Assembly: GCA_050084985.1 (NCBI GenBank)
Contig: JBITNC010000002.1
Coordinates: forward strand, 25,730,001-25,794,000
Source: Nageia nagi
Lineage: Eukaryota; Pinophyta
Length of the DNA: 64,000 nt
Direction: 5' to 3'
A program made the position numbers and the translations under genes. Positions 21,170 through 33,209 of this stretch are shown piece after piece (within the stretch, counting starts at the first letter, position 1; the number at the start of each line of letters is the position of its first letter). The notes below the pieces were generated by a model. It saw nothing but the letters and a program-made list of their open reading frames with translations. It did no database searches and had not been told where the DNA came from.

Positions 21170-21680
21170 TTCAAAACCTTACCAAAGGTTTTTTTCATTT
21201 CCATTTTTCTGAAATTGACCAAGTCCAACAAGTAACAAGTCCTAAGGAATGGTTCATGTTATATTAATAGCACTCTCCATTTGTTTCAACCATGGTCTCA
21301 AGATCTCAATATTTCTAGTGATGTGTTATTCATTGTTCTTGTCTAAGTAGAGTTCCCTAGACATGCCCTTGTGGTTTGGACATTAATGAGAACTGTTATC
21401 TCTCTCATATGAGATTTTTATTTTTTATGAGCTTACACGCTTTTATGTGGCATAGTCCACCCATAGAATGTGTGTCAAGGTAGAGGTTGCTAAAAACCTA
21501 AAAGAGGTTATAAATATTAAGGTAGGAGATAATTTTAAATACTAGAGAGTGGTGTATATGAAATTGCCCAACACCTTTTATCATTACTAATCAGTTTCTC
21601 ATAGAATCAAGGATTGCACATTAATGGTAGAAAAATTTAAAGAAAAAAGATAGAGTCCTTTGGTTTCATCTCCCGATGCT
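21170..21680 (+). pseudogene. LINE ORF1 relic (RNA-binding protein)
   Basis: In shifting frames the sequence gives WFMLY, then a run like LWFGH and RMCVKVEVAKNLKEVINIKV, then SHRIKDCTL. This resembles the DUF4283 and CCHC knuckle arrangement of plant LINE ORF1, in which R-x-C-V-E-V-D-L precedes the zinc knuckle. The knuckle cysteines are mostly lost. Product role would be binding LINE RNA. Confidence 0.6.
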
Positions 21681-22159
21681 CTGGCTCACATGATAAAAGA
21701 GACCTAAAGAAATGGAAAACTATTTTCTACAAAAAAGGAAATAATAGTAAATCCATGCCTAATGGGCAACATTCGATGAGTTATGCCCAAGTTACAAATG
21801 CTTAAGAATCCCTTGCAAATGCAAGTGCATACCCCTTCTCTTACATCAACTATCATCCCTACTTCATGCAAAGCAAGAGATTTCCATGATGAGAAAGGTT
21901 TACCCCCTTTATATTATGTTATTCAATGATTGGAGGGAATAAAAGGGTTTCAAACCTAAGGATATGGCCAACAATCATATAGCCCTCCTTAAGAAGACCT
22001 AATTCCTTAGGTTGATAAATGAAGATAGATAAGCTTCTTAGGAAGAGATATAAAGAATTTCATGAGAAATCCCTTCTATACATTCGAAGCTCTTGGTAAC
22101 TCTAATAAGCTTGGTGTAAGTATGCTCATAGAATCATCAACATAGTTTTTCAATGAATT

Positions 22160-22640
22160 TCAAATGGCTTATGGAGTTAGTTTAATGGTATATGGTTTGA
22201 GATGAGTTTAATAATTATTCTAATCTTTATGGTATTTCTAATTTTATTTATTTGCAAGAAATCAAAACTACAGATTTCACTTTACATTTTTCATGCTCTC
22301 TTTTTTGGCCTGGTATCTAAATGTACTCTACTAATCATTCTTATGGTAGTTTAGGTGTTCTCCTTGTGGTTACTAATAAATGAAAAAGTAATATTATCAC
22401 TCGGGAAATGGACACTTCACATCATGTATTTTGTATATTGTTTAAAGTTGAAGAAATATCCTTTGGGATCTTCAATATTTATGCATCTAGTGATGCTCCT
22501 GAAATATGTGTTATCTAGTGATGGTGTACTTTGTCATTACCACATGTTACATGGATTATATGTGATGATTTCAACATGGTTGAAAAATAATTTGATAAGG
22601 TGAGTCAAATTCCTAATAAGTGGATCATTAGAGAGAGAGT
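22160..22640 (+). pseudogene. LINE AP-type endonuclease relic
   Basis: Segments in different frames include YLQEIKT, with the endonuclease Glu, then HSYGSLGVLLVVTNK, SFGIFNIYASSDAPE, and a DDFNMVE motif near 22566. They match the exonuclease-endonuclease-phosphatase domain that nicks target DNA for LINE insertion. Frame changes near 22345 and stops at 22380 inactivate it. Confidence 0.75.
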
Positions 22641-23316
22641 ATCCTGGTATTTTATGAAAAATAAATTATATCTATCAGAACCTAACTTGTATATTTAAAC
22701 AAAATAATTTTTAAAAATTATTTTATATACATGGTATGATTTTCAAGTTGGCCATGCAAGAGTTCTAAAATAACTCAATAGACCCATGTTTTCTAATCAT
22801 AGAGAGTTTTCTTTCTTTTGATGACTCTCTTAAATGAAATTTGTTGAAGTTTTTCTTGGTATGATATCATGTCATTGTACACCCATCATGTTTGCAATGA
22901 ATATTTCCTCTCTCCCCCAACAATATTACAAACTTAATTTTTTTTGAACAATTTGTTCCTTTAGCATGGAGCCATGGTCTATCATATTTAGAGAGTTGAG
23001 AATCTTGTCCTTAGATCGACAAGAAACATAGGTTGGATTGAGTGGTAGAATGACATCATCTTTTGCAAGATTACATTTCTCTTTAGCTTGGGTAAGAAGG
23101 TGATAAAATTTTGTAGATACTCAACCATTTCTGTATGAGATGATTTGTTGAATGCTTTTATTTGGCTAGAGGACAACCCCTTTAGTCCTACTTTAGCTCA
23201 TATTGCCCAAATTCAATGAGAAATTCAAAATGGTATTATATGATCAATCATCAATAAAGGAAAATTTAAGTTTATTTTAAAGTAAGAAGATCTCGAGTCC
23301 ATCACAAAGAAGAGAC

Positions 23317-23321
23317 CCATT
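23317..23321. repeat. Target site duplication, left copy (CCATT)
   Basis: CCATT directly precedes the TGTAGA of the Tat-type 5' LTR and is repeated exactly at 29962-29966. Confidence 0.95.
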
Positions 23322-23918
23322 TGTAGATGCCTAAATATGATTTATTATTGATTAATAATTCATATTTATTGCATCAAGGAATATTTATTGTAAAAGGAGT
23401 TAAAATGTACCCAAGGAAATGCAATCAATGTAATGGATCGCTATATGATGTAAAGAGTGTCAAATATCAAGAAATATACCACAAATAATGTAATATGCAA
23501 TTATCCCAAGAATAAAAAAGGATCAAAATGTTGCTATAAAAGTATATCAAAGGCAACACAATCAACATTGGTAGACATCAAGAGAAAAGGAACAAGACAT
23601 GCAATATCATTCTATTTGACCAATAATAGTGTTTTGTAACACCACTTTTGTATAGATCTGTTAAACCCTTTGTCCTGCTTCCCACATCTTTATTTCCATT
23701 TGTAGATCTAAGTATTTCAAGAGCACAGGCATTGGTTTCTTATGATAAGCTATGGTGATTAATACATGATCTCTGGTATTTTATTTGGATGGGAATTTGA
23801 TGGAGGTACCTCATGTATCATGTTTGTTTATTGACATATTTATGATATATGCTTCAATATTATATTGTAGACAAATAGTGCTTCAATTTATTATTCATAA
23901 ATTAATTTTTAGTCTACA
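23322..23918 (+). repeat. 5' LTR of Tat-type element (597 bp)
   Basis: It starts tgtagatgcctaaatatg and ends tagtctaca. It aligns with 29350-29961, with roughly 88-90 percent identity by eye and several small indels. The sequence after it, tttggtgaacctgac at about 23920, sits at the primer binding site position, but I cannot assign the tRNA. Confidence 0.92.
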
Positions 23919-24039
23919 TTTTGGTGAACCTGACTATTTTGACTAATCTTGCCCTACTGGAAAGATCTCACAAGATTCTTATGAGGGATATACACTGTTA
24001 GTAACATTCATAGACTGTTTCTATCCTATGAGTGGCATA

Positions 24040-25230
24040 AAAATGGAAGAGGCTCTAGCAAATATGGCACGGATGGATAAAAAATTGGAAACTCTATGTA
24101 GCTAAAAAGCTTCAATGCAAAGCTCTAGATGTAGTTAGCAGCTAGTTTTAGATCCAACGCTAGTTGCAAGGTTAACCAATCTTAAGAATAGCAGTAGATT
24201 CCAACAAAAAGAATAAGACTATGATGGTATATTCATCTCACCCTTGTTAGATGATATCCATAATTATCCCCTACCACTTGAGCACAAGGCCCCCAAGTTT
24301 GAGATGTTTAGTGGCAAATAAGACCCAAAGCAACATCTTATCAGCTTTCAGGAGGAGTGCTTGTTGAAATTGGGATCGAAAGAGAAATTGATGGTCAATT
24401 TTTTCCTAAGGAGTTTAAAAGGTGACATTAGTAAACGGTTCTATAATTTTCTAGGAGGATCAATAGATTCATTCAAGTCATTGGTAAAAGTATTCATGGG
24501 TTAATAAAATCATAATGTTAAAGAGCAAGGAACTATTATAGAGTTATATGCAATGCACCAAGGAAATCTTGAAACCCTAGAGAAGTATATTCCAAGATTC
24601 AAAAAGGTATGGTAGTATATTCATAGTAAGTTGGATGAGAGTGAAATTTGTGGTATATTTAGAGATTCTATTTTACCAGTCATTAATTTGCATGCTCCAA
24701 GTAATAAGAATACTGAATTCAGGGTATTAGTACAAGAATTATCGTAAAAAGAGAAAGTTTTTCTTGAGTTAGGAGATCTCAAGTATATATACACTCCTTA
24801 CACTAAGGAAAATTGGAGAACATATATAGAGAAAGAAGAAAAGATAGTGAATATGGTTGATGCACCTGTATCCCCACCTAAGTTGACAAGATCAACTACA
24901 ACAAGAGAAAGAAGTTATACATTTCCAAATCAACCAAGGTTTATTATGAGAGATATGTTAAAAAGAGTTTTATTGCATCCATTAGAGAAAATAGCACAAG
25001 ATGATAATATTCCTATGGAAAAATATGATTCTTATTGCACTTACCATTAAAGAAAAGGTCATGCTACAAATTTTTGCAAAGTGTTGGAGGTAACAATTAT
25101 GGATCTCATTGCCCAAGGGAGATATGAAATTGATCAAAAAGATGTAGATCCAAAAGTAACCGTGAACATAGTTGCAGTTGATAAAGAGGTCTATGTTGGA
25201 TTATGAAAGGTGTGTCCAAGATATATCCCA
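24040..25230 (+). pseudogene. Tat-type gag relic
   Basis: Recognisable gag sequence includes PKFEMFSGK, then DPKQHLISFQEECL, NFFLRSLKGDISKRFYNFL and SFKSLVKVFMG (24290-24500). A C-terminal zinc-finger-like YCTYHxRKGHATNFC lies at about 25033-25079. A stop replaces one residue of the knuckle and several other stops interrupt the frame. This order and the D-x-K-x-H-L motif fit the retrotransposon gag family. Confidence 0.82.
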
Positions 25231-25292
25231 AATATGGTTATTACTGAATAAGTGTACCACCTGATCCCAAAACTTATAGCATGATTGAATAA

Positions 25293-25920
25293 TTGAAAAC
25301 TACTCCTGTCAAGATTAGTTTGTATGATCTTATTTCTACAACTAAAATACATAAGGAGATATTATATGATTTACTCAAGAAAGAAATAATCCCTACAAAT
25401 ATGTCTACTACCATATTTTCAAAAAAAATTAGATATATTAAGGAATGTGATGCAATATCTTTTTATAGATATGAAAAGCTTAGTAACAAACTCCTTACTG
25501 AATGTCTAGCTTTATATATCACACCTATGATAGATGTATGGGATATAAAAAGAACATTGGTAGATAATGGATCAAATTTTAATATATGTTCTCATAAATT
25601 TTTGATACAACTTGAAGAAAAAGGTGTAGAGATACCTCCCTTAGAAGAAGCTACATTTAGAATTAGGGTATATGATAGTTCATCCAAAAAGCCAATTGGG
25701 ATAGCTACAATATTGGTTATACTAGGAGTTAGAATAGTTGAAACTTAGTTTTACGTTGTGGATTCAAAATTCTCATATAACCTATTGTCAGGAAGATCTT
25801 GGCTTCATGATATGGATGTAGTCCCATCTACAATACATGGTAGGTTGAAATTTGAATATCAAGATGAGGTACATACAGTAATAAGTGATCCAAAACTATA
25901 TGCATTATGTAATGTAGCAA
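25293..25920 (+). pseudogene. Tat-type aspartic protease relic
   Basis: The 151-codon frame contains RTLVDNGSNFNICSHKFL at about 25552-25605, aligning with the Tat retropepsin VLVDxGSSVNV site; Asn replaces Ser/Thr in the D-S/T-G catalytic triplet. The tail continues after a TAG at 25746 with YNLLSGRSWLHDMD and VPSTIHGRLKF, the usual L-L-G-R-x-W-L-H protease end. Confidence 0.88.
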
Positions 25921-26640
25921 ATTTAGAATAATTCTTAATGACCTGTCCTATATATGAGATTGTACCTTTGGAAATAGGTACACTAGTGGTAAACATAGAA
26001 AAATAGTCTCAAATTAATCATAGAAATAAGTATGGAAATATACAGAATTAAAAATCTTGATTTGTTCATGTTTGTTAAAGATTTGGGATGATAAAAAATT
26101 GTCAATGTTGAAGGCCATAAGCATCATAAAAATAGTGGAGATGATGGGGGATCTTGCTCTATAGCAATGATCTCACCCAGTCCAAAGATGTCAACAAAGA
26201 ATCATGTGATAAGTGTAATGGGTAAAACCTTTCCATCTCCTTTTGTTCATAAGTATATGATAGAAAATTTTAAATATAAAGGAGAGGGTTTAAGTAAATC
26301 AAAACAAGGAATGTCTTATTTTCCTACTACTTTAGGAGCTCATATAACTAATAATGGATTAGGTAGTAATCAAAATACAAAATAAATAATGGGACCTATT
26401 AAGTTCATAAAATAATGCAATTTGATTAAAATCTATGGTGATATTGATGAAGATTTATGGCTTGATGATACCATACCACTTGAGTTTGATTGCTTTAGTA
26501 CCGATGATGATATTTTAGAATATTTGGGGGCCTATTCAGAATTGTCTAAATCCAATGAAAAATGGAAACCAAGTTACATACTTAATGAGTATGCATATTT
26601 TGGAGAAGAGGTGAATTTCAATGAACTGTTTCAAGTTTAG
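25921..26640 (+). other. Tat element linker where reverse transcriptase should be
   Basis: Between the protease tail and RNase H there are two open stretches (26167-26385, 26422-26640), but they contain no reverse transcriptase motif and no Y-x-D-D. The frame at 26422-26640 is acidic (DIDEDLWLDD) and resembles a linker. The catalytic RT is therefore deleted, not merely frameshifted. Confidence 0.72.
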
Positions 26641-26644
26641 AAAG

Positions 26645-27110
26645 GAGATGATGATACATATGACATTCAGGGATTAAAAGAAGCTATAACCCAAAAAATA
26701 AAATATTTGGAGATCTATGGTGATTCATAGCTTATGGTAAATCAAGTTAATGATATATACAATACAAAGGATGAAAAGTTAAAGCCATATAAGATAGTGG
26801 TTGTTGAGTAGCTTGATGAGTTTAATAGGTACAATATTCAAAATATTCTAAGGAATAATAACAAGTATGCAGATGCAATGCCAAGTGTAGCTTCATTGGC
26901 ACCCTTTGAGATAGAAGATCAAGAAACTATCCTCAAGATTCGAAAGCTTGGTACACCTTCTTACCTTGATCATATATATGAAGTACATTCATGCCACCTT
27001 GATACAGAGAGTGATCCTCAACAATGGTATGATGATATTTATAATTATTTGAAATATCAAACAATTCCATCAAGTTTTGATAGAAATGAAAAGTTAGAAT
27101 AAAGAGGAAA
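26645..27110 (+). pseudogene. Tat-type RNase H relic and connection domain
   Basis: The translation gives KYLEIYGDS, a stop, LMVNQVNDIY, LKPYKIVVVE, a stop, LDEFNRYNIQNILRNNN and KYADAMPSVAS. It matches the Tat RNase H pattern L-E-I-x-G-D-S...L-V-I-N-Q...A-D-A-L-A. The next segment, SDPQQWYDDIYNYLKY, is the usual lead into the integrase. Confidence 0.85.
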
Positions 27111-27189
27111 ACTATTATGTGATTATTAGTGAAGTGTTATATAGAAGATCATTTGATGGAGCTTTGTTGAGATGTATGACACAACATGA

Positions 27190-28275
27190 AATAATAACAA
27201 CATTAGAATAGGCACATTATGGGTTATGTGGAGGACATTTTCATGCAAAAGCATTATCCACTAAGCTTTTATGAATTGGGTATTATTGGCCTATAATGGA
27301 GGAGGAATGTAAGAATCATGTTAAAATTTGTTTACAATACCAAAATCATGCAAATTTGGAGAAACAATCAACTCAAGAGTTGAATTCCATAATTTCATCA
27401 TGGTCGTTTGCAACATGGGGCATAGATTCGATTGGGCTTATCAATCCATACTCAAGGGAAGGTCACAAACTCATTATCACAACTATAGATTTCACTACAA
27501 AATGGGTTGAAGCCATTCCAATGAAATTAGTTACAAAAGATAATATCATTGCATTCTTGATAGAGAATATCATAATCGGGTTTGGGGTGCCATAAAGGTT
27601 GATCATGAATAATGGACCGAATTTTAAAGGTAAAGACATGAAATCCTTTTGTAAAATGTTTCACATTGCTCAAACATTTTCCTTAGTTTATTACCCTTAA
27701 GGAACTAGTCAAGCAAAAGCATAAAATAAAACCATTAAGAGCATTTTGTCAAAAACTTGGGATATATACAAGGTAGATTGGTATGAATAGTTACCTTATG
27801 CACTTTTGGCATACAAAACTAGTATTAGAATAACCACTAGGGCAACACCATTTTCATTAGTATATGAAGATGAGGCTATATTACCATTAGAGTTGGAGTT
27901 ACCATGTTTACGAATTTCATTACAGGGAGAAATATCAAATCAAGAAGCAAGAAAAATCAGGTTGCACCAATTGGAATTACTTAATGAGAAATGAATCAAG
28001 GTAACTGAACATTAGAAATCTTATCATGCAAAATTGAAAAGGGCATTTAGAAAGAAGATCAAAATAATGAATTCAAGGTGGGAGACTTGGTATTGAAAGA
28101 AAACATTAATAAGACAACTAAAAATGATGAAGTAAAAGGGAAATTTGAACTAAATTGGCTGAGCCCATTTGTTATAGTTGAAGCAACAGAATCAAGAGCT
28201 TACAAATTATCTATGGATGGAAAAGAAGAACCAAAAACCTTCAATTCTATGCATCTTAAACACTTCTTTACATGA
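27190..28275 (+). pseudogene. Tat-type integrase relic
   Basis: The N-terminal zinc-binding region survives (HYGLCGGHFHAKA, then CKNHVKICLQYQNH). The core has WGIDSIGLINPYSREGHK, the catalytic-Asp motif at about 27420, followed by IDFTTKWVEAIPMK. The second Asp position reads MNNGPNFKG, with Asn in place of Asp, and the Glu region TSQAKAxNKTI has lost it. The tail ends with FELNWLSPFVIVEA. Stops near 27593, 27700 and 27992 also break it, so the enzyme is dead. Confidence 0.92.
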
Positions 28276-28439
28276 GATAATGGTCTCGTACCTTGAAAAA
28301 TAATAAATACTCCATATAAGGTACATTTATTTTACTTTTTATTTCCATTTTTGCAATTTCTATGATTGTATAAACATAGTTTATGATATGTATTACTATC
28401 TACATGCCACCACTAGCATAAAAAAAAGAAATTATAATG

Positions 28440-28810
28440 TTTGTGAACCATATAAATAAAAATGCTAGGTCATTGATGGCCATCGATATGGCTAGTGAGA
28501 GTTCACTCACTTAAAAGATAAATTAGCAATGCAGTCATAAGCAAGATGTAGACATTGATTCATTCTCAAAATATGATACAACTTGCTATGTATCCACATG
28601 ATTTTTTCTTTGAACCATACAAAGCATAATGTCTTAGGGTCATATACATAAAATGTATGACCACCGATAGCCATCGATACAGCTAGTGAGAGTTCACTTA
28701 CTCAAGACAAATCGACGATGGAACCATAAGTAGATTGTTGATATTGACTCATCATCAATGGATGATGTAACTTAGTATGTATCCAAAATATTTTCATGCA
28801 AGTTATATCT
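28440..28810 (+). repeat. Tandem duplication (about 190 bp) in Tat 3' untranslated region
   Basis: Two diverged units share catcgat, gctagtgagagttcact and a gatgtagacattga / gattgttgatattga block; the gccatcgat motif falls at about 28478 and 28670. Tandem repeats near the 3' end are typical of Tat/Ogre elements and are thought to seed satellites. Confidence 0.78.
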
Positions 28811-29334
28811 AACCCTTTTTTTAGGTATCTACATCAAAATAAGGAAAGAAAATGATGCAAAATTCATGCTATTAATGATGTAAAAAAACTATTTTCATGC
28901 AGATAATGGTGTGAACGTTAAAAAACCAAAAGCTAAAATAAAAGGAACCTTTTATGTATTAAGGTATGGATGTAAGAGCATCATATTTTTGAGTATCAGA
29001 GATGAAGGAATGACCAAATTCATGGTTGAATAGTGTAAAAGGGCAAAAAGACTCTCTTCTATTTCAAAGATGGGACATGGTACCATAAGACTACTTTGTA
29101 GCAGAGTTCCTTCCATGGCAAAAATATTTCAAGGGGAAAGAAAATATGGTTCTTTAGGTTTTATCTTGGATGCACCACTTAAGAACCTTTAGTGGGGAAA
29201 CTAAGCTAAAAGGGGGAAGTAAAGGAACCTCATCATCATCAAATGGTAGTGTTGGATAAAGAATTCAAAGTTCTCAAAAATTTCTTCTATACTTCTTGTT
29301 TGGATATGTAATTTCATTTCGTCAATCACACCTC

Positions 29335-29349
29335 CAAATAGGGGAAAAA
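29335..29349 (+). promoter_or_regulatory. Polypurine tract of Tat-type element
   Basis: The run aaataggggaaaaa lies just before the TGTAGA start of the 3' LTR. Confidence 0.7.
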
Positions 29350-29961
29350 TGTAGATGCATAAATATAATTTACTATCGATTAATAATTCATATTTATTGC
29401 ATCAAGGAATATTTATTGTAAAAGGGGGTAAAATTTACCCAAGGCAATGTAATCAATATAATGGACCGCTATATGATGTAAAGAGTATCAAATATCAAGA
29501 AATACACCACAAAAATGTAATATGCAATGATCCTAAGAATCAAAATGTTGCTATAAAATAATATCAAAGGAAACACAATCAACGTTGGTAGAAATCAAGA
29601 GAAAAGAAACAAGACATGCAATATCATTCTATCTAACTAAGAATGGTGTTTTGTAACACCAACTATGCATAAATCTATTAAACCCTTCATCCCACTTCAC
29701 ACATCTTTATTTCCATTCATATATCTAATTAGTATTTCACATAGCCAACAATGTGCTCTTAGGTCATTGGCAACATTGGTTTCTTATGATAAGCTATGAT
29801 GATTAATACATGATCTTTCATATTTCATTTGGACGTGAATTTGACAAAGGTACCTCATGTATCATGTTCGTTTATTGACATATTTTTGACATATTCTTCA
29901 ATATTATATTGTAGACAAATAGTGCTTCAATTTATTATTCATGCATTATTTTTAATCTACA
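29350..29961 (+). repeat. 3' LTR of Tat-type element (612 bp)
   Basis: It aligns over its whole length with 23322-23918; it starts tgtagatgcataaat and ends aatctaca. It is slightly longer owing to an insertion near 29727-29770 relative to the 5' LTR. The 68-codon frame at 29355-29561 within it is not a gene. Confidence 0.92.
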
Positions 29962-29966
29962 CCATT
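29962..29966. repeat. Target site duplication, right copy (CCATT)
   Basis: This is an exact copy of 23317-23321 after the 3' LTR. Confidence 0.95.
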
Positions 29967-31450
29967 ACTCTTTTCAATATGAGCTATAAAATCATCACTT
30001 AAGCCTTAGCTTATTGGATAAGGCATCTTCTATCTCAATTTTTTTATCATGAGCAAACAAGGTTCATTCATGATAGATATATTATGGACAATGTCTTAAT
30101 GGTCATATATGAGGGTATGGAATGTGTCCAACTATCAAATAAATATCATCTATTTATTAAAATTGACTTCAAAAAAGACTATGATTGTATTGAATGGAGT
30201 TTTATTCTCTCCATGTTGGAGGCTCTCAACTTTAGTCCTTAAGTCATTTGTAATGTGTGGATGTTATTGAAAGATGCTTCATAAGTATTATCCTTGAATA
30301 ATTTTTAGTTTGAAATAATTAACCTTCATCGATATGTCAAACATGGATGCCCTTTGGTACCTTTGCTTTATGTGTTGGTAGTAGATACCTTTGGGTACCT
30401 ACTAGCCAAACAAGTATCCTTTAGAATGCTTTAAAGTATCTCTCTTCTTGGGAATGCATAATACCTTATCAATGGTCAGTTTGTAGATGATCCTTCCTCA
30501 CTATAAGAGAAGATAAGTAATCTCTATGAACTACATATTTCTTAGATATTTTTTTGAAAAGATTTTGTTTCTAGCATCCAAAAGATAAAAATGTCTACTA
30601 CATTCAATCTCCATATTCCTCACCTCCTTGGATAGAGAACCTTTAATGGAATTGTATCCTTCCAAGTGATTTTTTATAAATTCCTTGGTATTTGTTTTGC
30701 ATTTTAAGGATCTCTCTCTCTCAACTATGGAGTTTTAACATTGTATATAAAGTAGAGAAGAAAGTTGAATACTGTATATCTAAAGAGCTCTTATTAGCAT
30801 TCAAATTTTAAATTTTCTCTAATGTTTTGGCCTCCACTCATGTTTATTATTCTTCATGTTGGGTTCTTTCATGAGATTTTTATAGTAAATTAGAGAAGCC
30901 CATTCAATATTTTATTTGGACTAGTAAAAAGGATTTTACAAAGTTGCATGAGTTTTTCATTGCCTTCCTAAGGAATTTGGAGGTATGGATCTTCTAGATT
31001 GTAAAAAATAAGGTACATCTCTTTGTTCTAAATGGATTACATTAGGGATATCAAAGGGATAGAATCCTATAAATTTCTAATTTGTTACTTAATTTCTTAT
31101 GGCTTCCTTCTTAATCAAAATATTTACAGAGAAATAAATTTTCCCTTGCTAATTTTGACACTAGTTTTTGTTAAAATTATTATCTCTTTTGTGAATAAAA
31201 TATTTAGAAATCTTGGCAAAATAAATTGTACCTTGGATCACATGGAAAGGTGAAATCCTTCACAAGGGTATTTCCATTAATACTCTTAACATATGGTGTC
31301 CCCCTATTATCTAACTTACAAAATCCTTTTGGCACAAGTGCAATGGATTCATGCTCAAAATATTTTCAAAAATGTTATTAATACAACTATAGATTTTTTT
31401 CCAAGAAACCTAGGGCTGGATTCTCTGATATTTTGATACACTTTTCTAAT
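29967..31450 (+). pseudogene. LINE reverse transcriptase relic
   Basis: Motifs follow the plant L1 order: NMSYKIITxALAYWI, RFIHDRYIMDNVLMV, the catalytic LFIKIDFKKDYDCIEW (about 30158-30203), KHGCPLVPLLYVLVVD and FVDD at 30480-30491. The canonical motif is F-A-D-D. RT plus endonuclease would perform target-primed reverse transcription. Stops at several points (for example near 30006 and 30241) show decay. Confidence 0.9.
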
Positions 31451-32783
31451 GTGTGTAAATAAAGATACTCATAACATGTTATTTAAGCTCATACCTTTCT
31501 CCATTTAGTATAATATTGGTATGACAAATCAAAGACTATGGTGGAAAGATTGTATATGGTATACAGATACTCCACTTCTCAATTAATATGCTCATCATGG
31601 TTATGTTTTTCTTTGAACTATATTTTGTACTTGACATTCTAGATAGAAATTAAAAATGGGATTTAATTTCCACTCATTCTAGATAGAAATTCATATTTAT
31701 TTCTACATAGGCTTTTACCTTGATCCAAAGTAATATTTTGTTTTCTTGAAATCTTTTACACCAAGCTCTTCCACTTTGTATTTGACTAGACAGTACTTGT
31801 GAATTTCTTAACCTATATGTCCTTTTGTAATTAGCTACAATCTTGTTTGCACTTATTATAGAACTACAAGCAAGCCAAAGTAGCTTGGGAATGGGTAGAT
31901 TCTCATTTAACCCTATATATTCCTATACATTTTTCATAGTAGAATGTTTTTTTTAAGATTCTTTCAACTTCCCTTTTGCTTTAAGACTCAATTTGTTTTT
32001 TCATACATTGAAGTCTATAAATAAAATTATTTTTAAATAATATGAACTAATCATATATTTTTCTCTTATTGAAAATCTAGAACTATGATGTGTGGTTACA
32101 TATTTATGATCAAGCAACCAAATTTCAAGTAGACCTTAATCACTTATGCACCTTATTAAATTGTTGGGAAATACTCCATATGTTGTAAGTCGAGTTGGTC
32201 TTGATCACTCATCTTAATAACATTCTCACTCTTGAAATCCTCAGCATCCTTTTCCATGTGTGTATCCACAATATGTTGGATACCATTGATCACAACCTCA
32301 CTAGTTTAAAAATGCTTCAATGATGTTGATGCTAGTTCTTCTCACTACCTAGATGGATGGAACATATTGACAAAGCCTCCAGAAATCATAATGACTTGAG
32401 GTAATTAATATATTAATGTGATTCATAACAATTATGATTGGTATCATCCTCCCATTCCCAGTTAGCCTACTATGGGATGAGGTGAAGTTATTGAAGAGAA
32501 TCAAGATATTCCTCTCACTAATGATGAATGGTATCTACAAACCATTCCAACAAATAAATGGAAGTGCATGGTGGATTATGATAAGTTTGGTCATTTTGGA
32601 ATTATGATGGCTTCAAACCTTTAATTATTTCTAACAAATTTATGAATGTTTTGGTTTTCTAATCCTCATTTATGGTTAGAGTGGATAAATCATGGGGTGT
32701 GATTTATTTCAATCATATAATTTTTTCATTGTAAACACTTTTAATTAATTAAATTGCCTTTCTCATTAAAAAAATAAAAAAAA

Positions 32784-33204
32784 TGATTACAAAATTTGAA
32801 AAATAATAATATATAATAAATAATTATTTACAATTTCTATTATATAATAAAATTATAACAAGGTTTTATTTTTCATTTTTAGATCTCTTTACATTATTTG
32901 AAGTTTATAATGTAGTTTTTTAATTAAATAATTATGATATAAAGTTTATTAGTTTACTTTCAAGGGAAGGAAAAAGGGTTAGGTATGTTTATAATATTTC
33001 TTTCCTTCATGAATAAAATTAGTAAAATACCAAAAATTAAGGAAAATACTCTTCAATGTAGTTTGAAATTGATAATGTTTGTGTAAAAAATTATTGTTAT
33101 CTACAATAATAATTTTTAAAATAAGGAAATATTATCCTTATCATATGAAAACATAAAACTTCTCAAAAGTTTCTTTGAACATTGATATTAAGTTTTTAAA
33201 ATAT
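32784..33204. other. AT-rich spacer
   Basis: Very AT-rich sequence between the LINE poly-A end and a solo LTR. No feature is recognisable. Confidence 0.6.
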
Positions 33205-33209
33205 TAATC

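Larger units (their letters stand above)
20920..23321 (+). mobile_element. L1-type LINE relic, 5' part (ORF1, endonuclease, start of RT)
   Basis: Pieces of a plant L1-type LINE occur in order: an ORF1-like segment, an endonuclease, then the start of reverse transcriptase. The last codons before 23322 read like the RT lead-in KRPI. The next base of the LINE is found at 29967 after a 6.6-kb Tat-type element and its target duplication. Numerous stops and frameshifts make it a fossil. Confidence 0.85.
23322..29961 (+). mobile_element. Tat-type Ty3/gypsy retrotransposon, RT deleted and decayed
   Basis: This 6640-bp element has LTRs at 23322-23918 and 29350-29961, each with perfect TGTAGA...TCTACA ends, and a 5-bp CCATT target duplication. 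The interior holds gag, protease, RNase H and integrase relics in gypsy order. The reverse transcriptase catalytic region, which should lie between protease and RNase H, is not found. The integrase and RNase H sequences resemble the Tat lineage (FSLVYxxEAILPLELE; Y-x-D-S...I-x-Y-R). The 3' untranslated part has a tandem duplication, which is common in Tat/Ogre elements. Confidence 0.92.
29962..32783 (+). mobile_element. L1-type LINE relic, 3' part (reverse transcriptase to poly-A end)
   Basis: Removing the Tat element and one copy of CCATT restores the LINE RT lead-in: KKRPI before the insertion continues as TLFNMSYKII after it. The remainder contains RT, a C-terminal domain with many stops and an A-rich end at 32768-32783. 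This shows the LINE was in place before the Tat element arrived. Confidence 0.88.
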
